20,734 nt of DNA from JACQKA01 sp964462785. GTDB lineage: Bacteria > Patescibacteriota > Minisyncoccia > Phycocordibacterales > UBA2100. The stretch is from assembly GCA_964462785.1 (NCBI GenBank), contig CAYWZA010000019.1, positions 1 through 20,734 of the forward strand, in the 5' to 3' direction. Under the pieces are notes generated by a model. That model had not been told where the DNA came from. It saw only the letters and a list, made by a program, of their open reading frames with translations, and did no database searches. Below are positions 6,940 through 11,918 of the stretch, one piece after another; position 1 is the first letter of the stretch, and each line of letters opens with the position of its first letter. The position numbers were made by a program, and so were the translations under genes.

Positions 6940-8334
6940 ATGCGAATCCATTTGGAAGCTGTCATCAAACGAGTTTCACTGGGCTTAAGCATAGCGGCAC
7001 TCGCAAGCTTACTGACGTACGGATATGTATTAAAATATCCTGAAGTAGTCAGAGCTTTTGAGACCGACCATCAGACTATCGAGCTGCCCGCATCGGTACT
7101 TAAAACACCTGAGGATAGGGCGGCGTGGACGCGTTTTATGGAATCACTGCGTCTTATAGATGTACATTACTTTCGTTCCCTTACGGGAGAAGAAATGGCG
7201 GGACTCGCGTCTCGTGGCATCATAAAAATTGATCCGCATTCGAACTTTTTCGATCCGGCAACCTCGCTCATTCGCACCCAGGATATTGAGGGCGAATTCG
7301 GCGGCGTCGGCATTGAATCTGATTTCAACATACGCGCCGCGCACGGCACATCAGGGGTGCGTGTGGAGCGTGTGATTGCAGGCATGCCAGCAGAGCAAGC
7401 TGGTGTCCATGCGGGAGATATCATCACCCACATCGAAGACAAGAAAACAGCGCTCATGCAGCCTATTGAAATTATCGTAGCGCTGCGAGGCTTAATCGAC
7501 ACCTCCGTTGTGCTCACCATCACGCGCGCCGGCATAGCCGATCCGCTACGCATCACGGTCGTGCGGAAACTTATCACCGTGCATGCGGTGAAAGCAGAAC
7601 TCAAGGACGGCGGCTACGGCTATATCAAGATCGATTCGTTTATCGAAAACATGCCTCTTGATTTCAACAATGCGCTGACGACGCTGCGCAATCAGCATGG
7701 CGGTCCGCTTGCGGGATATATTATCGATCTGCGCGGCAATCCGGGCGGGTTGGTGAGCGCCGCTGATGCACTGCTCGATGCGGTCTTAGTCGCCAGCAAC
7801 TATCCCACGAGTATGGTCACACTCTCCGAAGAACATCGCGGGAAAATTGGGTCCGTGCTTTTTGCGGGCGGATCTCATGACAGGCTCGATGGAGCACCAC
7901 TCCTGATTTTGGTGGATAACGGGTCTGCATCGGCGTCAGAAATCATTGCAGGTGTGCTGCAGAAATATGGTCGCGCAACTATTGCCGGCATCAGCCGCAC
8001 ATTTGGCAAAGGGACAGTGCAAGGGCAATTTAGATTTACTCCCGGAGGGCATCTTACCCTCACTATCGCTCAATATCTTCTCGGTCCTCAGGGGTGTGAG
8101 ACCCCGGTGCAGGGTGTCGGTGTACAGCCGGACATCATGCTCAAGCGAACGCCGGAAGAAGAAGCGGCAATCAAGAGCGGGCGCTTTGAGGAAGCGCTCG
8201 AGGGAGCACTCAGCACCAGCACGGTCTCGAATCAAAACTGTGCTTTCCATTTCACCGTATCTGCCGATCATAAGGCAGCAGCATACAAAATGCTTTCGGT
8301 GATGGGCTTGGAGCCAGTCGCTCCTGCGCCATAA
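6940..8334 (+). CDS. CtpA-type S41 carboxy-terminal processing peptidase
   Basis: The 464-aa protein has an N-terminal signal anchor (about 12-30) and then an N-terminal helical region. A PDZ domain follows (about 118-200, FGGVGIESD... GDIITHIEDKKT). The S41 catalytic core has IIDLRGNPGG (261-270), NGSASASE with catalytic serine S331, and RTFGKGTVQ with catalytic lysine K357. The Ser-Lys dyad is complete, so this is expected to be an active extracytoplasmic protease that trims or degrades proteins from unstructured C-termini. The start is ATG 6940, with GGGAGG (6929-6934) 5 nt upstream. The C-terminal 50 residues after VQGVGVQPDIML are poorly conserved. Compare the S41-like protein at 2554-3876, which lacks the lysine. 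The leader contains the 62-bp inverted repeat. Confidence 0.9.
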   Translation: MRIHLEAVIKRVSLGLSIAALASLLTYGYVLKYPEVVRAFETDHQTIELPASVLKTPEDRAAWTRFMESLRLIDVHYFRSLTGEEMAGLASRGIIKIDPHSNFFDPATSLIRTQDIEGEFGGVGIESDFNIRAAHGTSGVRVERVIAGMPAEQAGVHAGDIITHIEDKKTALMQPIEIIVALRGLIDTSVVLTITRAGIADPLRITVVRKLITVHAVKAELKDGGYGYIKIDSFIENMPLDFNNALTTLRNQHGGPLAGYIIDLRGNPGGLVSAADALLDAVLVASNYPTSMVTLSEEHRGKIGSVLFAGGSHDRLDGAPLLILVDNGSASASEIIAGVLQKYGRATIAGISRTFGKGTVQGQFRFTPGGHLTLTIAQYLLGPQGCETPVQGVGVQPDIMLKRTPEEEAAIKSGRFEEALEGALSTSTVSNQNCAFHFTVSADHKAAAYKMLSVMGLEPVAPAP

Positions 8335-8351
8335 CGGCAAACCAAAAAAAA

Positions 8352-8390
8352 CACCCCGCAAGCAGCAATGCTTTCGCGGGGTGCTTTTCA
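8352..8390 (+). terminator. Terminator after the CtpA-like gene
   Basis: CACCCCGC (8352-8359) pairs with GCGGGGTG (8376-8383), with an inner AGCA/TGCT extension and a GCAA loop. TTTTCATTTT follows as the U-tract. Confidence 0.85.
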
Positions 8391-8412
8391 TTTTACGTGC
8401 CGCATGTAGAAT
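8385..8412 (+). promoter_or_regulatory. Candidate promoter of the 127-aa unknown gene
   Basis: TTTTCA (8385-8390) and TAGAAT (8407-8412) are 16 nt apart. The leader to ATG 8440 would be about 20 nt and includes CGGGAG. The -35 overlaps the U-tract of the previous terminator. Confidence 0.4.
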
Positions 8413-8439
8413 ACGCGCAGAAGCATCGGGAGACTGGTC

Positions 8440-8823
8440 ATGAATCAACGCATAAACCAACACCGCGTGGTGGTTGAAAAGATCATCGCCGCAACACAAA
8501 AGAATATCATTGTTTGGGAGCACTCTACGTTCGACGTCTTTACTGAATTCTTTGGTGATTTCCAGGGCTGGCGTCTACGGGCACGTTGGCTCCAGGATGA
8601 AACGGGTCTAACGCTCGTAAAATATATACCGCGCGGCGGGTGTCAGACCATCACTATAGGATACAGAGACATGCTCGGACTTCGAGAAGCTATATACGCG
8701 CAATCGCACATTGCGGCTGCGCAAAAAACTCAGGAAGAGCAGCGGAGAGCATCCTTGTGCAAAACACAAAAGGCAGTACTGACCAGTGAACGGAAAGCAT
8801 TGAGGGATTTCCTCAGATCTTGA
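8440..8823 (+). CDS. Unknown small soluble protein
   Basis: The 127-aa protein belongs to no family I recognise. Residues 1-85 look like a small alpha/beta domain (HRVVVEKIIAATQKNIIVWEHSTFDVFTEFF, then strands around WRLRARWLQDETGLTLVKYIP). The C-terminal 40 residues are helical, charged and alanine/glutamine-rich, possibly a coiled coil. There is no signal or TM segment. ATG 8440 has GGGAG (8428-8432) 7 nt upstream. It is flanked by terminators on both sides, so it is monocistronic and likely a real expressed gene. Confidence 0.6.
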   Translation: MNQRINQHRVVVEKIIAATQKNIIVWEHSTFDVFTEFFGDFQGWRLRARWLQDETGLTLVKYIPRGGCQTITIGYRDMLGLREAIYAQSHIAAAQKTQEEQRRASLCKTQKAVLTSERKALRDFLRS

Positions 8824-8828
8824 TCTAT

Positions 8829-8856
8829 GCCCCTCCCTATCAGGAGGGGCTTTTCT
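8829..8856 (+). terminator. Terminator after the 127-aa gene
   Basis: GCCCCTCC (8829-8836) pairs with GGAGGGGC (8843-8850) around CTATCA, followed by TTTTCTC. The next -10 box begins about 8 nt later. Confidence 0.85.
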
Positions 8857-8858
8857 CG

Positions 8859-8873
8859 TGTTAAATAGGGATA
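8859..8873 (+). promoter_or_regulatory. Leaderless -10 of the transglutaminase-like gene
   Basis: TTAAAT (8861-8866), preceded by TG, sits 6 nt before ATG 8873. It directly follows a terminator, so it is the only sensible promoter position. The match to TATAAT is moderate. Confidence 0.45.
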
Positions 8874-9487
8874 TGTTTAATCTCGCCTCGATCGAAAAGC
8901 GTGTATTTAAAAGACTCTCAACTCCGCAAAAAGTTCAGGACTTTCTTACTGCATTGCCGGTGAATTTTGAAAAAAAGGGCGAGACGCACTATTCCCCGCG
9001 GCGTGTGCTGCGTGAGAAAAAGGCGCATTGCATCGAAGGCGCAATGCTCGCTGCAGCAGCATTCTGGTTTCATGGTGGGGAGCCCTTGCTTATGGATTTC
9101 ACCACCCGCGCCGATGACGAAGATCACGTGATAGCCCCATTCAAGCAAAACGGCTACTGGGGCGCTATCAGCAAGACCAACCACGCGATACTACGCTACC
9201 GAGACCCTATCTATAAAACACTGCGCGAACTTGCGCTCTCATATTTCCACGAATACTACATGTTTGAAAATGGCGAGAAAACCTTAGTAAGCTATTCCCG
9301 TCCGCTCAATCTCAAACGCTTTGGCACGAATTGGATTACCGACGAAAAAGATCTCTGGTATATGGATGATGCGCTCGACGCCATGCCACACTTCTCCCTC
9401 GTACCCAAGGTGAACAAAAAACTCCTACGCCGTGCAGACTCAATCGAGCTCAAGGTTGGAAGCATCACGGAGTGGAAGCGCGACTGA
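8873..9487 (+). CDS. Predicted transglutaminase-like (papain-fold) protein
   Basis: The 204-aa protein contains KAHCIEGAMLAAAAFWFHG, in which C53 begins a helix, and then PLLMDFTTRADDEDHVIAPF, in which H85 follows an acidic turn. This Cys-helix, strand, His arrangement is typical of bacterial transglutaminase-like thiol hydrolases. The third catalytic residue is not clear (perhaps in GAISKTNH). The family name is inferred from this pattern only. It has no signal or TM segment and is likely cytoplasmic. ATG 8873 is preferred over GTG 8858 because the -10 box TTAAAT overlaps the extra codons. It ends 111 bp before the tRNA-Trp 3' end. Confidence 0.6.
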   Translation: MFNLASIEKRVFKRLSTPQKVQDFLTALPVNFEKKGETHYSPRRVLREKKAHCIEGAMLAAAAFWFHGGEPLLMDFTTRADDEDHVIAPFKQNGYWGAISKTNHAILRYRDPIYKTLRELALSYFHEYYMFENGEKTLVSYSRPLNLKRFGTNWITDEKDLWYMDDALDAMPHFSLVPKVNKKLLRRADSIELKVGSITEWKRD

Positions 9488-9530
9488 CACAAAACGAATG
9501 ATGAGGGTCTTCTTGTGTACCGCCTCCGGC

Positions 9531-9619
9531 GTTCGATTCCTCGTGGTGCCGCGCAACTGAATAGTCGCCCGAAGCTTCGCTTCGTTCTCCTTTCGTTGCG
9601 GGCCCACGAGGAATCGAAC
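9531..9619. repeat. Inverted copy of the tRNA-Trp 3' end
   Basis: The segment 9531-9557 is an inverted copy of 9595-9619, the T-arm and acceptor 3' strand of tRNA-Trp plus three trailer bases. All 25 bases of the tRNA-side arm are matched if two single-base insertions in the copy are allowed. The 37-nt spacer contains a small GAAGCTTC palindrome. The tRNA trailer can therefore fold back on the tRNA's own 3' half. Confidence 0.85.
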
Positions 9620-9670
9620 CTCGACTAACGGATTTGGAGACCGTTGTACTACCACTATACGATGGACCCG
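9598..9670 (-). tRNA. tRNA-Trp (anticodon CCA)
   Basis: The acceptor CGGGTCC (9670-9664) pairs with GGGCCCG (9605-9599). The anticodon loop reads CTCCAAA, giving CCA, and the T-arm GAGGTTCGATTCCTC is intact. The 3' CCA is not encoded (CAA follows). A T-T appears at the base of the anticodon stem, and the discriminator reads as C, whereas G is usual for Trp. Confidence 0.9.
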
Positions 9671-9703
9671 TACGACGATTTTAGCACGCGTAGGGAGGAG
9701 ATT

Positions 9704-9862
9704 CTACTTTTTAACTTCCTTGTGCGGGAGCTTCTTGCGGCAGTGTCGGCAGAATTTCTGGAGCTCGATTTTGCGCTCCACGAGCTTTTTGTTCTTGCGT
9801 GACCAATAGTTAATATTCTTACACTTGCTGCACGCGAGTTTTATCAATTGTTTTTGAGCCAT
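9704..9862 (-). CDS. rpmG: Large ribosomal subunit protein bL33
   Basis: The 52-aa protein starts MAQKQLIKLACSKCKNINYW and ends HKEVKK. It has the zinc-ribbon cysteines C11-x2-C14 and C38-x2-C41 of the Zn-binding (C+) form of bL33, and the length is normal for the family. It is part of the 50S subunit near the E site. ATG 9862 (cat at 9860-9862) follows TATAGT (9877-9872) at 9 nt, so the leader would be at most a few nucleotides and there is no Shine-Dalgarno. It lies between the tRNA-Trp gene and the pilin-like gene. Confidence 0.95.
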   Translation of the reverse strand: MAQKQLIKLACSKCKNINYWSRKNKKLVERKIELQKFCRHCRKKLPHKEVKK

Positions 9863-9871
9863 AGTTTAGGC

Positions 9872-9877
9872 ACTATA
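9872..9877 (-). promoter_or_regulatory. -10 box of rpmG
   Basis: Minus strand TATAGT at 9877-9872, preceded by ATG (a TG directly beside it), 9 nt before the start codon. Predicted leader of 0-3 nt. Confidence 0.55.
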
Positions 9878-9902
9878 CATGATCATTTCATGGAGGTCAA
9901 TC

Positions 9903-10316
9903 TTATCGGAAACCTGCTGTTTGTGAGCATCCAATCGAATTCCATGGACCAAATTTCTGCTCATCAAGCACCGTTTTCATGAGGGTGTCCACACCCACCC
10001 ACGCGCCGAGGATAATGACGAGACCAACCACCACTTTGGTGAACATTTTCCGCGCATCGGTCGCCTTGCCGGGATCGCCTCCAGCACTCATATATTTTAT
10101 GCCCGCAACCGCAAAGGTAACGGCGGAAAGCGTGATGGCGATAAAGATACCGATATTAATGAGGTTTTGCGCCAGCGAGACCAGATCGCACAGCGTACAA
10201 AAATTGCCATCATTCCCGCATGGCACGATTGATCCAGACACATCGCCCTGCGCGAGTGCAACCGAAACGGGTGCCATCAGCACTAAGCACAGTATGAAGA
10301 TGGCGAGAAACTTCAT
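9903..10316 (-). CDS. VirB2/TrbC-like pilin-type membrane protein
   Basis: The 137-aa protein has a signal peptide or first helix (about 4-22, ending VSVALAQG). A short Cys-containing exterior segment follows (C33, C40, C43). Two hydrophobic helices come next (about 52-72, IGIFIAITLSAVTFAVAGIKYM, and about 92-112, VVVGLVIILGAWVGVDTLM), joined by a polar loop SAGGDPGKATDARKMF. This loop-and-helix pattern is typical of the TrbC/VirB2 pilin-like proteins that occur in Patescibacteria. It may build a surface filament or sit in a type IV secretion-like apparatus, but no partner genes are in the window. ATG 10316 follows TATAGT (10328-10323) by 6 nt, so the transcript is leaderless. Confidence 0.75.
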   Translation of the reverse strand: MKFLAIFILCLVLMAPVSVALAQGDVSGSIVPCGNDGNFCTLCDLVSLAQNLINIGIFIAITLSAVTFAVAGIKYMSAGGDPGKATDARKMFTKVVVGLVIILGAWVGVDTLMKTVLDEQKFGPWNSIGCSQTAGFR

Positions 10317-10322
10317 GCGTAT

Positions 10323-10328
10323 ACTATA
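10323..10328 (-). promoter_or_regulatory. -10 box of the pilin-like gene, leaderless
   Basis: Minus strand TATAGT at 10328-10323, with a 6-nt gap to ATG 10316. No Shine-Dalgarno. Confidence 0.6.
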
Positions 10329-10381
10329 CCATCAAATTTTAATGCTGGTTCGTCCTGACGGTCACTACATGCGCTTTGTGG

Positions 10382-10479
10382 TCACAAGTATTTTTCTTGA
10401 CAGAAAAATCTCGCGACCCCGGCTCGCGGTTTTTGCCTTGCCTACGCCTTCGCTTCGGCAAACAAAAACATCGCTCCGC
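10382..10479 (-). repeat. tRNA-flanking dispersed repeat, copy A (98 bp)
   Basis: The reverse complement of this segment is nearly identical to 20083-20181, with a handful of substitutions and one 1-nt indel over about 98 bp. It contains TTTGCCGAAGCGAA...GTAGGCAAGGCAAA and ATTTTTCTGTCAAGAAAAAT hairpins. It has no credible protein coding. It lies just downstream of tRNA-Tyr in the direction of tRNA transcription, as copy B lies just downstream of tRNA-Cys. Confidence 0.85.
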
Positions 10480-10483
10480 CTCG

Positions 10484-10531
10484 CACAAAAGCACAAAACC
10501 TGCCGCAGGGCAGGTATTTGTGTCTTTTGTG
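10484..10531 (-). repeat. Long trailer hairpin fused to the tRNA-Tyr 3' end
   Basis: The 3' end of tRNA-Tyr and its trailer (10531-10516) pair with 10484-10497 (CACAAAAG-CACAAA). The stem continues into ACCTGCC (10498-10504) paired with GGCAGGT (10509-10515) around GCAG. Matching can extend to 10482-10491 with 10524-10533, invading the acceptor 3' strand. It may act as a terminator or processing signal. Confidence 0.75.
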
Positions 10532-10612
10532 CGCCGGGTTGGATTCGAACCAACGAAGGATAAATCCGCCTGATCTACAGTCAGGTGCTTTAGACCACTC
10601 AGCCACCGACGC
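10530..10612 (-). tRNA. tRNA-Tyr (anticodon GTA)
   Basis: Class II tRNA with a long variable arm. The acceptor GCGTCGG (10612-10606) pairs with CCGGCGC (10537-10531), the anticodon stem-loop is CCTGA-CTGTAGA-TCAGG (GTA), the T-arm is GTTGGTTCGAATCCAAC, and the discriminator is A. CCA is not encoded. Its first 14 nt are also the last codons and stop (TGA, 10601-10599) of the upstream LAGLIDADG-like gene. Confidence 0.95.
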
Positions 10613-11246
10613 AATACTTCCGCCGATACGATTCTACCAGATTTAGTACGTCTCGTAAAAGCTTCTTATCATTGTATCGAATGTGCACAACACCATATTG
10701 CAGCTGTTTTGAACCCGCCCTGACCTTATGGTTTCTATATGGGTAGCGAAAAGACTTCAATGTGAGAGCGAGCTTTTTAGACCAGAAAAGGGTTATGGCA
10801 TCGAGGTCCTGATCCGCGTAATAGTATATCTGACAGTAGAGTCGTTTTGGGTCTAAAATATATCTCGCCCTTAAAAATCGGATGAACAACTGCACCATAT
10901 CTGGGTCACTGTTTGCGAAATCTACACCCGACGCCTTTTCTGTCTTATAACCCTCAGCCCAATACAACATTGCCCCAATGAGATCCATCTCTGTAGCCCG
11001 AGGGGACCTTACTTTGCGTAACGAAAAAGAGGGTTTCTTGGATTCAAAAGAAATCCGACTCGCTGCAGAAAGTGTACGTCGTGGCACCTCTGTTTTGCGA
11101 AGAACGTATGTTACAGCGTCGATAGAAACTTTATACCGCTCGGCAACCATTCTCATAGGTAGACCGGATTTGTAAAGCTCTCCGACTTCCGTCCACTTGT
11201 TTTTTGGAATGGCTGATGCAAACGCCATCCAGGAATTATTGAGCAT
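10599..11246 (-). CDS. HTH plus LAGLIDADG-like protein (homing-endonuclease relative)
   Basis: The 215-aa protein has an N-terminal helix-turn-helix (about 18-50, EVGELYKSGLPMRMVAERYKVS) like those of resolvases. The C-terminal domain starts LIGAMLYWAEGYKTEKASGVDFANSDPDMVQLFIRFLR and continues with LYCQIYYYADQDLDAITLFWSKKLAL. This resembles LAGLIDADG-type folds in CPR proteins, where GAMLYWAEG stands at the LAGLIDADG helix and its acidic residue is E98. It is a possible homing endonuclease or a transcription regulator derived from one. Its last codons overlap the tRNA-Tyr gene, so the two are probably co-transcribed or the gene inserted there. ATG 11246 lies 5 nt after TATAAA (11257-11252). 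The segment looks more AT-rich than its neighbours. Confidence 0.65.
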   Translation of the reverse strand: MLNNSWMAFASAIPKNKWTEVGELYKSGLPMRMVAERYKVSIDAVTYVLRKTEVPRRTLSAASRISFESKKPSFSLRKVRSPRATEMDLIGAMLYWAEGYKTEKASGVDFANSDPDMVQLFIRFLRARYILDPKRLYCQIYYYADQDLDAITLFWSKKLALTLKSFRYPYRNHKVRAGSKQLQYGVVHIRYNDKKLLRDVLNLVESYRRKYCVGG

Positions 11247-11251
11247 CCCTT

Positions 11252-11257
11252 TTTATA
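11252..11257 (-). promoter_or_regulatory. -10 box of the LAGLIDADG-like gene
   Basis: Minus strand TATAAA at 11257-11252, 5 nt before ATG 11246. Leaderless start predicted. The transcript would continue into tRNA-Tyr. Confidence 0.55.
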
Positions 11258-11304
11258 GTCAATGCTACTTATACACAAACCCTCTCAGATTGCTTTGCAA
11301 CCAT

Positions 11305-11334
11305 TAGAAAAGCCGGGGTGCAGAGCGCCCCGGC
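11305..11334 (-). terminator. Terminator after the Cys-rich unknown gene
   Basis: Minus strand: GCCGGGGCGC (11334-11325) pairs with GTGCCCCGGC-type sequence (11321-11312, one G-U pair) across a short loop. It is followed by TTTTCTA (11311-11305). Confidence 0.85.
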
Positions 11335-11351
11335 GTACTGTGCTGACTTTT

Positions 11352-11864
11352 CTATGGACGTGAGGTTCCTCCTTGAACCACACATAGGCCACCGTTCCTG
11401 TGCGCTACCACAATACGCTCCCCGATTCTCAGGATGAGATCATCAATTGCGGCCCACACACCAAGGTCTACGAACGAATATGTGTATATTTTGGTATCTC
11501 GTACGCAATTGGAGTCGAGAGAGACTACGTAAGCCTTGAAGCAATTGTCATCACCAATAATCTCAACTCTGATTTCCAAATCTATCGTGGAAATACATTT
11601 AGTTAAAAGAGTGTCTGTTGGCCATACCTGGGCTTCAAACAAGTCACTGCCAAGGCATATGTCCAGAGAGCAAACTGCCTGGGATACATGCGCCCGCTCA
11701 CCACCTGCTAGAAGACGTACCTCGAGTTTCCTCGGGTCTTCAGACGGCGGACTGTTAAGTTTGATCCCCGCACACCACACACCCTTATGAACCCTAACGA
11801 AAAGATGGCATGCTTTGCCATCCCAACCTTCCTTGAGATATTTTTCAATTTTCGGCAATTTCAT
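11352..11864 (-). CDS. Unknown cysteine-rich soluble protein
   Basis: The 170-aa protein has no family I recognise. It starts MKLPKIEKYLKEGWDGKACHL and is mostly beta-strand-like (for example LEVRLLAGGERAH, IDLEIRVEIIGDDN). It holds eight scattered cysteines without a CxxC pair. There is no signal or TM segment. ATG 11864 is chosen because GAGGAG (11878-11873) is 8 nt upstream. The in-frame TTG at 11870 is too close to that site. It lies 54 bp after clpB in the same direction and could be read through from it. A small CGCC/GGCG hairpin in the gap is too weak to terminate. A proper terminator follows it. Confidence 0.55.
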   Translation of the reverse strand: MKLPKIEKYLKEGWDGKACHLFVRVHKGVWCAGIKLNSPPSEDPRKLEVRLLAGGERAHVSQAVCSLDICLGSDLFEAQVWPTDTLLTKCISTIDLEIRVEIIGDDNCFKAYVVSLDSNCVRDTKIYTYSFVDLGVWAAIDDLILRIGERIVVAHRNGGLCVVQGGTSRP

Positions 11865-11918
11865 CGCCAAAACTCCTCGCCTTTTCTGGCGTCAACATAC
11901 CACGCGTTCCTGCTTTCT

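Noticed and set aside
7936..8523. 195-aa minus-strand frame over the CtpA-like 3' end and the next gene
   Set aside because: It runs through a strong terminator and the catalytic motifs of the opposite gene, and has no motif of its own.
10339..10614. 91-aa minus-strand frame over tRNA-Tyr and repeat A
   Set aside because: It begins inside the tRNA and is only the translation of tRNA and repeat sequence.
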